A DNA stretch of 64,000 nucleotides from Cupriavidus gilardii (GTDB taxonomy: Bacteria > Pseudomonadota > Gammaproteobacteria > Burkholderiales > Burkholderiaceae): assembly GCF_013314895.1 (NCBI RefSeq), contig NZ_JABTYE010000013.1, forward strand, positions 89,877 to 153,876. The letters are read 5' to 3'. How positions within the stretch are numbered: position 1 is the stretch's first letter; each line of letters opens with the position of its first letter. This document shows, one piece after another, positions 1 to 14,733 of the stretch. A program made the position numbers and the translations under genes. The notes below the pieces were generated by a model. The model saw only the letters and a list, made by a program, of their open reading frames with translations. It was not told the DNA's origin and made no database searches.

Positions 1-9
1 TCGCACTGT

Positions 10-40
10 CGACGCATACGCCGACGCATACGCCGACGCC
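10..40. repeat. 12-bp tandem repeat, about 2.5 copies, at window edge
   Basis: The unit CGACGCATACGC is repeated from base 10 to 33 and then partly again. A plus-strand reading frame entering from the left edge would read it as AYAD repeats and stop at bases 92-94, so it may be the tail of an upstream gene. Too little is visible to call that gene. Confidence 0.6.
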
Positions 41-59
41 AAGGCCGGCAAGGCTGCGG

Positions 60-560
60 CTACGGCGCAAAGATCCTGTCCACGTCGACATTGACCGATC
101 GCAACCGCTCGAGCGGAACGTGCGGCGCCAGATAGCGCAACATCGTTTGCCCGCGCGACTGCAGAGTCCGGCAACCGAATACGCACTGCTTGTCGCCGTC
201 CCACATGTCGAGCAGCGGCGAAAACAGATTCGCGGCGGCCTGCCGGATGCGGGCGAACCACGGCGCCTGCGAAGGCGCGGCCGAAACCCGGCACAAGAGA
301 CGGCCAGCGGGCCGCTCGACACGGCTCGCGTGGCCCTTGATCCTGCGCAGGATGCCGGTATTCGTATCGGCGACATACTCGAGCCGGAAAACCTGGCCGC
401 GAAACACGAATCCCTGCTCGTGCCGCTGTGCCGGCTGGTGCTCAAAGCCATCGCGCAGGGCGTCGAGCTTGACGCGGACGGCGAGCCAATCCTTGCATGG
501 CGCCTCGTTGGCGGCCACGGTCGGCATGCGGGAAACGTTGGCGCTGGCGATCGAACCCAT
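60..560 (-). CDS. hypothetical protein (166 aa)
   Basis: An intact 166-residue frame from an ATG at 558-560 to a TAG at 60-62. I do not recognise the family. It has no clear signal peptide or membrane segment. The middle carries WLAVRVKLDALRDGF and FVFRGQVFRLEYV, which look like beta-rich globular sequence, and the C-terminal third has several Cys and Trp residues. It lies upstream of ligA on the same strand with a 172-base gap, so it is probably not in the ligA transcript. The opposite strand is also open here, as often in GC-rich DNA, so coding status is likely but not certain. Confidence 0.55.
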   Translation of the reverse strand: MGSIASANVSRMPTVAANEAPCKDWLAVRVKLDALRDGFEHQPAQRHEQGFVFRGQVFRLEYVADTNTGILRRIKGHASRVERPAGRLLCRVSAAPSQAPWFARIRQAAANLFSPLLDMWDGDKQCVFGCRTLQSRGQTMLRYLAPHVPLERLRSVNVDVDRIFAP

Positions 561-732
561 GTGGAACCCCTTGTCGTGTGGAACACGTGGTGGAAGAACC
601 CGCCGAGGCTAATCGCGCGGCATGGGCCGCCTCTTTCGAATTCGGCCCTGCATCTTTGCTTTGGCGACCCGCGATCGGCTGTCTCACTGGACACCGGCGC
701 GGATCGCCGTCCTTCGGGTCAGCGTCCTGACG

Positions 733-4276
<3,544 letters not shown>

Positions 4277-4325
4277 CACGCGCGCCCTCCACGGTTCAGC
4301 CCATGCGCCAATCCAAGCGATCCGG

Positions 4326-7300
4326 TCATGCCGCCTCCGCCATGGAAACGGCCGCGTCCATGTCGACGGCAACGATCCGCGACACGCCCTGTTCCTGCAT
4401 CGTGACGCCGATCAGTTGGTGCGCCATTTCCATTGCGATCTTGTTGTGAGAGATGAAGACGAACTGGGTCTTGTCCGACATGCGCGCGACCATATTGGCG
4501 TAGCGCTCGGTATTGGCGTCGTCCAGCGGCGCGTCGACCTCGTCGAGCAGACAGAACGGTGCCGGGTTCAGCTGGAACATCGCGAACACCAGCGCGATCG
4601 CGGTCAGCGCCTTTTCGCCGCCCGACAGCAGATGGATGGTCGAGTTCTTCTTGCCCGGGGGCTGCGCCATCACCTGCACGCCGGCATCGAGAATTTCCTC
4701 GCCGGTCATGATCAGCCTGGCCTGACCGCCGCCGAACAGCTGCGGGAACAGCTCGCCGAAATGATGATTGACCTGGTCGAAGGTGCCCTGCAGCAACGCG
4801 CGCGTTTCCTGGTCGATCTTGTGGATCGCGTCTTCCAGCGTCTGGATCGCGTCGTTCAGGTCGGCCGACTGTGCGTCGAGGAAGGTCTTGCGCTCGCGTG
4901 CCGCCGCGAGTTCCTCTAGCGCGGCCATGTTGACCGGGCCGAGCGCGTTGATGGCGTTGTTGATGCGCGTGACTTCGCCCTGCAGATACGACGGCTTCAG
5001 GTCCGCATTGAGCTTGCCGACCAGCGCCGCCTCGTCGACCTCGGCCGCGGCCAGCTGCTCGGCGAACTGCTCCTGCGCCAGGCGCGCGGCCTGCTCCTTC
5101 AGTTGCAGCTCGGTGATGCGGTCGCGCAGCGGCTGCAGGCTGCGTTCGGCGGCCAGGCGCTGCTCGTCGAACTGGCGCAGCTGCGCCGACAGCGCGTCGA
5201 GCTCGATGCGGGCCGTAGCCAGCTTCTGCTCGCGTTCGGCGCGCAGTTCCAGCGCTTCCTGCAGGCCGGTGTGGGCGGTCTGCTCGTTGATCGTTTCGAA
5301 CTCGGCGCGCGCGTTTTCCAGCGATTCGGCGATGCGCTCGCTCTGGTCGCCCGCCACCTGGATATTGCGGCGCAACTCGTCGATACGGGTCGCCAGATTG
5401 CGCTCGGCAAACACCGCCTCCTGCGCCGCGCGCTCCAGATCGCGCAGACGCTGGCGCGCCTCGGACAGCTTCGCGTCCAGCGCTTCGTAGGCCATCTGGT
5501 GGTCTTCGTGCGCGGCCTGCATCTCGGCCAGCTCGGTATCGTGCCGCTCGAAGTTGGCTTCGGATTCGGCCTTCAGCGCGCGCTGCTCGTCGATCTGCGC
5601 GGCGATTTCCTCGAGCTCCTCGCGGATCTGGCCGCTGCGCGCGGCATAGCGCTCCATCGCCTGCGACAGCTTGAGCACATCCATCTGCAGCCCGTGGACG
5701 CGCCGCGTCACCCGCTCGCTGTCGGCGCGCGCCTCCACCAGCTTGCGGCTGGCCTCGGTATACGCGGTCTCGGCGCGCACCGCCTGCGCCTTGGCTTCGT
5801 CGGCCAGCAGCGTCTGCGCGCGGGCCTGCTTCTGCAGATTCTCGATTTCCTGCTCGCGCGCCAGCATGCCGGCCTGCTCGGAATCGGCGGCATACAGATG
5901 CACCGAGCTGCGGCCGACCAGATGGCCCTCGGCGACGACAAAGGTCGCGCCTTCGGGCAGGCTGGCGCGAGCCGCCAGCGCCTGCTCCATGTCGTCGGCG
6001 GTATAGACGTCGGCCAGCCAGTCCTGCATCACCGCGCGGATGCCGGGCTCGGTGATCTGCAGCAGCGACATCAGCGGACGCAGTCCGGCCGGCGTCTCGC
6101 CGGGGCGTGCCGCGGGCGGCGGCGCGTAGAACGCGAGCTTGGCCGGCGGCGCGTCGGTCAGCAAACCCTTGATCCAATCGAGGCTGGAGACTTCCAGCGC
6201 TGCCAGCTTTTCACGGAGCACCGACTCGAGCGCGTTTTCCCACCCCGGTTCGATATGGATCTTCTTCCACAGGCGCGGCAGTTCGGCCAGGCCGTGCTTG
6301 GCCAGCCAGGGCTGGACCTTGCCCTCGCTCTGCACGTTCTCTTGCAGCTGGCGCAGTGCGGCCAGGCGGGCTTCGAGCGCCGCGATCGCGGCGGCTTCGC
6401 GCTGCACGCGCTCCTGCGCGGCGCGGCGTTCGCCATCGAGCCGCGGCAGATTGTCCTCGGCCTCGGCCAGCGCAGCCTGGGCGTCCTCGAGCATCGCCTC
6501 GTGTTCGGCAAGCTCGGCGCGCAATTCCTCCAGCCGGACGTCGTCGGGCTTGTCGAGACCCTTTTCCTCGCTGGAAAGGCGTTCGCGGCGCTGTTCGAGC
6601 TGCTGCAACAGTTGATCGGCGTTGCGCTGATGCGCGGCCTCGAGCTTGAGCGCCTGCTCGGCCTGCATGATGCCGGTGCGCTGCTCGTTCAGCAGCGTCT
6701 GCGCGTCGCGCCACTGCGCTTCGAGCGTCGGCAGGGCTTCGCTCTGCTGCTCGACCGCCTGCTGCGCCTCGATGGTGCGGCCCTCGGCCAGCGCCAGTTC
6801 CTCTTCGGCCTGCTCGAGCTCGTCGGTGGCCTGCTGGGCCTTGGCCTCCCACTGCTCGCGCTGCGCGGTCAGCGCCGCGATCTGGGCCTGCACGCGGTTG
6901 CGCGATTCGACCACAAAACGGATCTCGGCCTCGAGCTTGCTGACCTCGGTATTGGCCTCGTACAGCGCGCCCTGCGCGGCGTGCATGCCGTCGGAAGCGG
7001 CGTAGTGCGCGGCGCGCAGCGTCTCGAGTTCGGCCTCGACGTGGCGCAGCTGCGCGGTCTGCGCTTCCAGGTCGATCTGGGCCTGCTCGATCGCGCGCTG
7101 GTGGCGTTCCTGCTCGGCCAGCGCCTCGCGCTTGCGCAGCAGCCACAGCAGATGCTGCTTCTCCTCGCCCTCCGCCTGCAGCGCCTTGAAGCGCTGCGCG
7201 ACCTCGGCCTGGCCTTCGAGCTTGTCGAGATTGGCCGACAGCTCGCGCAGGATGTCCTCGACGCGGGTCAGGTTCTCGCGTGTGTCGGACAGACGGTTCT

Positions 7301-7841
7301 CGGTCTCGCGGCGGCGTTCCTTGTACTTGGACACGCCGGCCGCTTCCTCCAGGAAGATCCGCATGTCGTCGGGCTTGGCCTCGATGATGCGGGAGATCAT
7401 GCCCTGGCCGATGATCGCGTAGGCGCGCGGCCCCAGGCCCGTGCCCAGGAAGATGTCCTGGATGTCGCGCCGGCGTACCGGCTGGTTGTTGATGTAGTAG
7501 GACGAGGTGCCGTCGCGCGTCAGCACGCGCTTGACCGCGATCTCGGCGTACTGGCTCCATTGCCCGGCGGCGCGCCCTTCCGCGTTGTCGAACACCAGCT
7601 CGACGCTGGCGCGCCCGGCCGGCTTGCGCGCGGTGGAACCGTTGAAGATGACGTCCTGCATCGATTCGCCGCGCAGCTCGGAGGCACGCGACTCGCCGAG
7701 CACCCAGCGCACCGCATCGATGATGTTGGATTTACCGCAGCCGTTGGGACCGACGATGCCGACCAGTTGGCCGGGCACTTGGAAATTGGTGGGATCGACA
7801 AAGGACTTGAAGCCCGCCAGCTTGATCGAGGACAGTCGCAC
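4326..7841 (-). CDS. smc: chromosome segregation protein SMC
   Basis: Condensin ATPase that compacts and segregates the chromosome, acting with ScpA and ScpB (not in this window). The N-terminus VRLSSIKLAGFKSFVDPTNF is followed by Walker A GPNGCGKS at residues 31-38. A long coiled coil comes next, interrupted near the middle by a hinge (GWENALESVLREKLAALEV and following). The C-terminal head carries the signature LLSGGEKALTAIAL and Walker B FCLLDEVDAPLDD. I chose the GTG at 7839-7841 because the family N-terminus begins there; the frame is open for another 37 residues upstream but that part is unlike SMC. Length is 1171 aa. It is first in the smc-zipA-ligA run. Confidence 0.97.
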   Translation of the reverse strand: MRLSSIKLAGFKSFVDPTNFQVPGQLVGIVGPNGCGKSNIIDAVRWVLGESRASELRGESMQDVIFNGSTARKPAGRASVELVFDNAEGRAAGQWSQYAEIAVKRVLTRDGTSSYYINNQPVRRRDIQDIFLGTGLGPRAYAIIGQGMISRIIEAKPDDMRIFLEEAAGVSKYKERRRETENRLSDTRENLTRVEDILRELSANLDKLEGQAEVAQRFKALQAEGEEKQHLLWLLRKREALAEQERHQRAIEQAQIDLEAQTAQLRHVEAELETLRAAHYAASDGMHAAQGALYEANTEVSKLEAEIRFVVESRNRVQAQIAALTAQREQWEAKAQQATDELEQAEEELALAEGRTIEAQQAVEQQSEALPTLEAQWRDAQTLLNEQRTGIMQAEQALKLEAAHQRNADQLLQQLEQRRERLSSEEKGLDKPDDVRLEELRAELAEHEAMLEDAQAALAEAEDNLPRLDGERRAAQERVQREAAAIAALEARLAALRQLQENVQSEGKVQPWLAKHGLAELPRLWKKIHIEPGWENALESVLREKLAALEVSSLDWIKGLLTDAPPAKLAFYAPPPAARPGETPAGLRPLMSLLQITEPGIRAVMQDWLADVYTADDMEQALAARASLPEGATFVVAEGHLVGRSSVHLYAADSEQAGMLAREQEIENLQKQARAQTLLADEAKAQAVRAETAYTEASRKLVEARADSERVTRRVHGLQMDVLKLSQAMERYAARSGQIREELEEIAAQIDEQRALKAESEANFERHDTELAEMQAAHEDHQMAYEALDAKLSEARQRLRDLERAAQEAVFAERNLATRIDELRRNIQVAGDQSERIAESLENARAEFETINEQTAHTGLQEALELRAEREQKLATARIELDALSAQLRQFDEQRLAAERSLQPLRDRITELQLKEQAARLAQEQFAEQLAAAEVDEAALVGKLNADLKPSYLQGEVTRINNAINALGPVNMAALEELAAARERKTFLDAQSADLNDAIQTLEDAIHKIDQETRALLQGTFDQVNHHFGELFPQLFGGGQARLIMTGEEILDAGVQVMAQPPGKKNSTIHLLSGGEKALTAIALVFAMFQLNPAPFCLLDEVDAPLDDANTERYANMVARMSDKTQFVFISHNKIAMEMAHQLIGVTMQEQGVSRIVAVDMDAAVSMAEAA

Positions 7842-7985
7842 GGTTGGTCGTGAATTAGTCTGAATCCGTGGTGAGGCACGCCCGCGAGCGGCACCCAGAA
7901 AGGCCGGACAGCCGGCGCGACGCCCCGTGCGGACGTGCCGCCCGCACCGCATTCGCCGCGCACTTGTGCCCGAAAATTGGCGCTA

Positions 7986-7991
7986 ATCATA
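7986..7991 (-). promoter_or_regulatory. candidate -10 element upstream of smc
   Basis: On the minus strand the hexamer TATGAT lies about 145 bases before the smc GTG in an otherwise very GC-rich gap (7842-8128). No convincing -35 is seen, so this is a weak inference. Confidence 0.3.
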
Positions 7992-8128
7992 CCATCGGAG
8001 TGACGCCGCCCAGCCGGATTTACGGGGTGTTACGCAGGCGTTCGGCCGCGTTGGGGAGCCGTTCGAGGCCTATGGCAGTGTGCCCACCCGCGCCCCGCCG
8101 CAGTGGAGCCAAGCGCCCGGCGGGCCGC

Positions 8129-9118
8129 TTACTGCCCCTGCAGACCGCAAGCGCCCTCGCCCGCTGCCGGCGCCCGGGCCGGGCCTGTGCGGCGATGCAC
8201 CAATCCCGACAAGGCGCCCGCCGCCACGATGCACAGCCCCCCGGCCGCCTCCTTCCAGCTCAGCGTCTCGGTTGCCAGCCACCACGACGACACCGCGGCG
8301 ATCACGATCTCGAACAGCATCAGCAGCGAGACCCGGTTGGCGGGCAGATGCTGCAGCCCGTACTGGACGATGGCATTGCCGACCACCAGCGTGGCCGCCA
8401 GCCCCAGCACCAGCAATGGCGCCGCCACGCGGGCGTCCGGCGCGATCGTCACCGCGCCGGCATCGAGCCACAACGCCGCGATGCCACCCACCAGGGTGCC
8501 GCCGCCGAACACCATCAGCGTGCGCAGGCGCGCGTCCATCTCGGGAAAGCGCTGACCGGCGCGGCGCGACAGCACGTTATTGAAGGCGAAGGCGATGCCG
8601 GCGACCAGGCCGGCCCATTCGGCGGCATCGCGCGGCAGCGGCACGCCGACTTCCGGCGTCCACAGCATCAGGCCGGCGCCGAACATGGCCAGCGCGACCA
8701 GCAGCAGGCCCGCGGGGGAGACCCGCTCGCCGATCAGCAGCCGCGCCACCAGCACGGTCCACACCGGGGTCAGATAGAACAGCAGCAGCACCCGCATCAC
8801 GTGGCCGTGCACGCTGCCCCAGACGAAGCCGGCATTGGTGACGCCGGCCGCCAGCGCGATCGCGACGAACAGCCACGACCAGCGCAGGCCGCGCAATTGC
8901 CGCCGCAGCACCAGCAGCGCCAGCACGGCGGCGACCGCGCTGACCACGGCCGCGGCCTTCATGCCGCCCAGGCCCCAGGCGGCCAGCAGGCGGTACGGAT
9001 ACCAGGCGATGCCCCACACGGAGGCGCCGAGCAGGATCGACAGGGAAGCCTTCAAGATATCGGCGTTGGGGTCGGCATTGGCGGCGCCGGGCCGCACGTT
9101 GGCGTTGGAATGGCTCAT
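8129..9118 (-). CDS. EamA/DMT-family inner-membrane transporter
   Basis: A 329-residue protein with about ten hydrophobic segments in two similar halves, the layout of the 10-TMS drug/metabolite transporter superfamily. The first half begins ILLGASVWGIAWYPYRLLA. The second half includes GLVAGIAFAFNNVLSRRAG, similar to the EamA repeat. The substrate cannot be predicted; family members export amino acids, nucleosides or drugs. The ATG at 9116-9118 is chosen; a GTG nine codons earlier is also possible. It is divergent from dapC across a 256-base gap with a 9-bp tandem array, and it follows no gene closely, so it is probably monocistronic. Confidence 0.85.
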   Translation of the reverse strand: MSHSNANVRPGAANADPNADILKASLSILLGASVWGIAWYPYRLLAAWGLGGMKAAAVVSAVAAVLALLVLRRQLRGLRWSWLFVAIALAAGVTNAGFVWGSVHGHVMRVLLLFYLTPVWTVLVARLLIGERVSPAGLLLVALAMFGAGLMLWTPEVGVPLPRDAAEWAGLVAGIAFAFNNVLSRRAGQRFPEMDARLRTLMVFGGGTLVGGIAALWLDAGAVTIAPDARVAAPLLVLGLAATLVVGNAIVQYGLQHLPANRVSLLMLFEIVIAAVSSWWLATETLSWKEAAGGLCIVAAGALSGLVHRRTGPARAPAAGEGACGLQGQ

Positions 9119-9232
9119 GGAATGGAAAACACTGGCAGGCGGCACCCGGGAAACGGTGCCTGACTTGGCTCTGGGTGATATGGCGTGCTCGACCGGGGCC
9201 CGTCAAGCCGCTCAAGCCCGTTGGCCCGGATC

Positions 9233-9277
9233 GGGCTGAATGGGCCGAATGGGCTGAATGGGCCGAATGGGCCGGAT
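9233..9277. repeat. 9-bp imperfect tandem array (about 5 copies)
   Basis: Units alternate GGGCTGAAT and GGGCCGAAT, ending GGGCCGGAT. The array is in the gap between the EamA transporter and dapC, about 60 bases upstream of the dapC -10 element. Confidence 0.85.
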
Positions 9278-9339
9278 GTGGCCGGATCGGGCCGGAACGC
9301 GCGCGGCCCGCCGGTCCCTCGGCGCGGCGCCTCGTCCCT

Positions 9340-9345
9340 TATAAT
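9340..9345 (+). promoter_or_regulatory. -10 element for the dap cluster
   Basis: A perfect TATAAT lies 29 bases before the dapC ATG in very GC-rich sequence. No good -35 is seen at 16-18 bases (the region is CCCTCGG-like), so transcription may need an activator or rely on the strong -10. Confidence 0.55.
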
Positions 9346-9374
9346 GCTGCGTTTCGACAGGCCTTCGACCCATC

Positions 9375-10586
9375 ATGAACCCGCGTCTCGATTTGCTGCA
9401 GCCCTACCCGTTCGAGAAACTGAAGGCCCTGTTTGCGGGAATCGGGCCGAACGGTGCGCTGCGGCCGATCAGTTTCGGCATCGGCGAGCCCAAGCATCCG
9501 ACTCCGCGCTTCATCCGCGATGCGCTGGCCGAGTCCCTTGGCGGGCTGGCGAATTATCCCACAACGGCCGGATCCGACGCGCTGCGCCAATGCATCGCAG
9601 GCTGGCTGGAACGCCGCTACGGCCTGCCCCGCGTCGACCCTGCCAGCCAGGTGCTGCCGGTCACCGGCTCGCGCGAGGCGCTGTTCGCCTTCGCCCAGAC
9701 CGTGGTCGACGGCACCCGCCCCGGCGCGCTGGTGCTGTGCCCGAATCCGTTCTATCAGATCTACGAAGGCGCCGCGCTGCTGGCCGGCGCGACGCCGGTG
9801 TTCGCCAACAGCGACCCGGCGCGCAATTTCGCCCCGGCGTTCGACCGGATTGCCGATGACGTCTGGCCGCGCGTCCAACTTGTCTATGTCTGCTCGCCCG
9901 GCAATCCGACCGGCGCGGTGCTGTCGCTCGACGACTGGCGCCAGCTGTTCGCGCTGTCTGACCGTCACGGCTTCGTGATCGCCTCCGACGAGTGCTATTC
10001 GGAGATCTATTTCGACGAAGGCAAGCCGCCGCTGGGCGCGCTGGAGGCGGCGCACCGGCTGGGCCGCGGCTTCGAGCGGCTGGTGATGTTCTCGAGCCTG
10101 TCCAAGCGCTCGAACGTGCCGGGCCTGCGCTCGGGCTTCGTCGCCGGCGACGCCGCGCTGCTGAGCCGCTTCCTGCTGTATCGGACCTATCATGGCGGCG
10201 CGATGAACCCCGCGGTGCAGAGCGCCAGCGTCGCAGCATGGAACGACGAGGCCCATGTGCGCGAGAACCGCGCCGCCTATGCCGCCAAGTTCGCCGAGGT
10301 CACGCCGATGCTCGCCGAGGTGCTGGACGTCGCGCTGCCCGACGCGGGCTTCTATCTGTGGGCCGATGTCTCGCGCACGGGCCTGAGCGATACCGAATTC
10401 GCCGCGCGGCTCTATGCCGAACAGCACCTGACCGTGCTGCCCGGCAGCTATCTGGCGCGCGAGGCCGACGGCATCAATCCGGGCGCCAATCGCGTGCGGA
10501 TGGCGCTGGTGGCGACGCCCGAGGAATGCCGCGAAGGCGCGCAGCGCATCGTCGCCTTCTGCCGGGGCCTGGCGGGCCGCGGCTGA
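9375..10586 (+). CDS. dapC: N-succinyldiaminopimelate aminotransferase DapC
   Basis: PLP enzyme that transaminates N-succinyl-2-amino-6-ketopimelate with glutamate in the succinylase route to diaminopimelate and lysine. The fold type I aminotransferase signature is clear: FGIGEPKHPTP near the N-terminus, the cofactor-binding YVCSPGNPTGAVLS, the Asp/Tyr region SDECYSEIYFD, and the PLP lysine in SSLSKRSNVPGLRSGF. Length is 403 aa, normal for the family. It is the first gene of a plus-strand run with dapD and dapE, which separates it from other class I/II aminotransferases. A TATAAT element lies just upstream. Confidence 0.95.
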   Translation: MNPRLDLLQPYPFEKLKALFAGIGPNGALRPISFGIGEPKHPTPRFIRDALAESLGGLANYPTTAGSDALRQCIAGWLERRYGLPRVDPASQVLPVTGSREALFAFAQTVVDGTRPGALVLCPNPFYQIYEGAALLAGATPVFANSDPARNFAPAFDRIADDVWPRVQLVYVCSPGNPTGAVLSLDDWRQLFALSDRHGFVIASDECYSEIYFDEGKPPLGALEAAHRLGRGFERLVMFSSLSKRSNVPGLRSGFVAGDAALLSRFLLYRTYHGGAMNPAVQSASVAAWNDEAHVRENRAAYAAKFAEVTPMLAEVLDVALPDAGFYLWADVSRTGLSDTEFAARLYAEQHLTVLPGSYLAREADGINPGANRVRMALVATPEECREGAQRIVAFCRGLAGRG

Positions 10587-10682
10587 ACCGATCCGAGCCC
10601 GGGGCGCACCCATATCGGCCGCCGACTGCTACCACGCGCGGCGGCCACGAATTCAACCACGACAACACGCGAAGAAACGCAT

Positions 10683-11510
<828 letters not shown>

Positions 11511-11614
11511 CGGCAGCCCGGTGGCGGCCCGCGCCGCCACCGCTGCCCCGCCCGCCTGGTCGTCCCATCCTCGCCCGAGCCCCCATCGACACCGGCTCCC
11601 ACGTGAGGTGACCC

Positions 11615-12022
11615 GTGCCCTCCCTTCGCAAGCGATTCATGGCCCTGGACCCCGCTACCGTCAGCACCGTGCTCTCCCTGCTGCCGACCATTCTCGAGCA
11701 GGCCAACAAGACCATCGAGAAATACAAGAAAGGCAAGCGCAAGGACGAGCCGGCGGACGGCGGCGATGGCGCGCCCGTGGCCGATCCGCAGCAGCAGGTC
11801 CGCCTGTTGGCCGCGCGCGTCGCCGAGCTCGAATCGGCCGCGATGCAGCAGGCCGAGAATGTCAAGCTGCTGGCCGAACAGCATGCGATCACGATCGACG
11901 CGCTGCGCAAGGAAGCGGCACGGCTGGACCGCCGCCTGCGCCTGATGACCGCGGTGGCGATGGCCGGTTTTGCGCTGGGCCTGCCCGCGCTGGTGATCGC
12001 CATCAATCTGCTGCTGCGCTGA
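11615..12022 (+). CDS. small coiled-coil membrane protein, function unknown
   Basis: A 135-residue protein. An amphipathic N-terminal helix (TVSTVLSLLPTILEQANKTIEKYKKGK) is followed by a charged linker, a heptad-rich helix (VRLLAARVAELESAAMQQAENVKLLAEQ) and one C-terminal membrane span (MTAVAMAGFALGLPALVIAINLLL). It looks like a C-tail-anchored or single-span inner-membrane protein. The GTG at 11615 has GAGGTG four bases before it; an ATG at 11639 is a possible alternative. It sits between dapD and an ArsC-like gene, so it may be carried in the dap transcript, but nothing links it to lysine synthesis. Family not recognised. Confidence 0.75.
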   Translation: MPSLRKRFMALDPATVSTVLSLLPTILEQANKTIEKYKKGKRKDEPADGGDGAPVADPQQQVRLLAARVAELESAAMQQAENVKLLAEQHAITIDALRKEAARLDRRLRLMTAVAMAGFALGLPALVIAINLLLR

Positions 12023-12095
12023 GACCGGGCGCTCGGTGCCATCGCGGACCGCATCGCGCCTGCCTTCCCCGCCAACGTTTTCTCCTTCATTCGCC

Positions 12096-12449
12096 ATGAC
12101 CGTCCAGCTCTACGGCATCCCGAACTGCGATACCGTCAAGAAAGCCCGCACCTGGCTCGAAACCAACGGCATCGACTACGCCTTCCACGACTTCAAGAAG
12201 CAGGGCGTCGACGAGACGCTGCTGCGCCGCTGGCTGGCGCAGGTACCGCTGTCGCTGCTGCTCAATCGCAAAGGCACCACCTGGCGCGCGCTGCCGGACG
12301 CCGACAAGGCGCTGGCCGAGGACCCCGATGGCGCGATCGCGCTGATGCAGCGCAGCCCCTCGCTGATCAAGCGGCCGGTGCTCGAGCATGACGGCACGGT
12401 CGCGGTCGGCTTTGCCGCCGACCAGTACGCCGGACGTTTCCAGGGCTGA
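12096..12449 (+). CDS. ArsC/Spx-like thioredoxin-fold protein (YffB type)
   Basis: A 117-residue ArsC-family protein beginning MTVQLYGIPNCDTVKKARTWL, with the single conserved Cys of the family in the first loop (PNCDTVKKA). RSPSLIKRPVLEHDG matches the substrate-loop segment of this family. The YffB branch is annotated as an arsenate reductase-like protein of unknown substrate, perhaps glutathione-dependent, and is commonly found beside dapE in proteobacteria. That context suggests this branch rather than true arsenate resistance; no ars genes are nearby. The second and third Cys of classical ArsC are absent. Confidence 0.9.
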   Translation: MTVQLYGIPNCDTVKKARTWLETNGIDYAFHDFKKQGVDETLLRRWLAQVPLSLLLNRKGTTWRALPDADKALAEDPDGAIALMQRSPSLIKRPVLEHDGTVAVGFAADQYAGRFQG

Positions 12450-12453
12450 GTTC

Positions 12454-13735
<1,282 letters not shown>

Positions 13736-13782
13736 GCGATCCCGCCTTGCCGCCCCTGACCGACCCTGACCACTTTTCCGCC

Positions 13783-14685
13783 ATGGCCAACGCCTCTCCC
13801 CTGTCCACCGTCCGCGATCTGCTGCGCCTGGCGGTGTCGCGCTTCACCCAGGCCGGCCTGTCGTTCGGCCACGGCACCGACAACGCCTACGACGAGGCGG
13901 TCTATCTGATCCTGCATACGCTGCATCTGCCGCTCGATACGCTGGACCCGTTCCTCGATGCGCGGCTGCTGCCAGAGGAAATCGACGCGGTGATGGAGGT
14001 GATCCGCCGCCGCGTCGACGAGCGCGTGCCGGCGGCCTATATCACGCACGAGGCGTACATGCATGGGCAGCGCTTCTATGTCGACGAGCGCGTGATCGTG
14101 CCGCGCAGCTTTATCGGCGAGCTGCTGCAGGACGGGCTGGATCCGTGGGTCGGCGATATCGACGCGATCGGCCCGGTGCTGGAGCTGTGCACCGGCTCGG
14201 GCTGCCTGCCGATCCTGGCCGCGCAGGCCTGGCCGCATGCGACCATCGATGCGGTCGACATCTCGGCCGATGCGCTGGAAGTTGCGCGCCGCAATGTCGC
14301 CGACTACGGGCTCGAGGACCGCATCCGGCTGTATCACGGCGACCTGTATGCGCCGCTGCCGGCCGGCGCGACCTATGACGTGATCTTCAGCAATCCGCCG
14401 TATGTCAACGAAGGCGCGATGCAGCGGCTGCCCGCCGAATATCTGGCCGAGCCGCGCATCGCGCTCGCCGGCGGCGACGACGGCATGGATGTGGTGCGCC
14501 GCATCGTCGCCGGCGCACGCGCGCGGCTCAATCCCGGCGGCGTGCTGGTGGTCGAGATCGGCAACGAGTTCGACAACGTCCAGGCCGCCTTCCCCGATCT
14601 GGAACTGATCTGGCTGACGGTCAGCGCGGGCGAGGAACAGGTATTCCTGCTGACGTACGAGGCGCTGGAGGCGGCTGGGCTGTAG
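13783..14685 (+). CDS. prmB: ribosomal protein uL3 glutamine N5-methyltransferase PrmB
   Basis: SAM-dependent methyltransferase that modifies a glutamine of 50S protein uL3. The HemK-family SAM loop is LELCTGSGCLPILAA and the catalytic SNPPYV motif is intact. The N-terminal helical domain (FTQAGLSFGHGTDNAYDEAVYLILH) and the segment RRVDERVPAAYITHEAYMHG match PrmB rather than PrmC; PrmC acts on release factors and lacks this N-terminus. Length is 300 aa, typical. It sits 47 bases after dapE, with no obvious terminator between, so it may share the transcript. Confidence 0.95.
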   Translation: MANASPLSTVRDLLRLAVSRFTQAGLSFGHGTDNAYDEAVYLILHTLHLPLDTLDPFLDARLLPEEIDAVMEVIRRRVDERVPAAYITHEAYMHGQRFYVDERVIVPRSFIGELLQDGLDPWVGDIDAIGPVLELCTGSGCLPILAAQAWPHATIDAVDISADALEVARRNVADYGLEDRIRLYHGDLYAPLPAGATYDVIFSNPPYVNEGAMQRLPAEYLAEPRIALAGGDDGMDVVRRIVAGARARLNPGGVLVVEIGNEFDNVQAAFPDLELIWLTVSAGEEQVFLLTYEALEAAGL

Positions 14686-14733
14686 GGCTTTTTGTTGGCG
14701 GACGCTGCTGGCAGAACGACCGCCGCTGCGGTC

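Noticed and set aside
2..94. Tail of a plus-strand gene entering from the left edge
   Set aside because: The 30 open codons with AYAD repeats could be a gene end, but nothing identifies a family.
5103..7853. A 916-codon open frame antisense to smc
   Set aside because: It lies wholly within the SMC coding sequence on the opposite strand and shows low-complexity Leu/Gln/Arg-rich sequence typical of antisense frames in GC-rich DNA.
12096..12449. Arsenate resistance gene arsC
   Set aside because: Only one of the classical cysteines is present, no other ars gene is near, and the position beside dapE fits the uncharacterised YffB branch.
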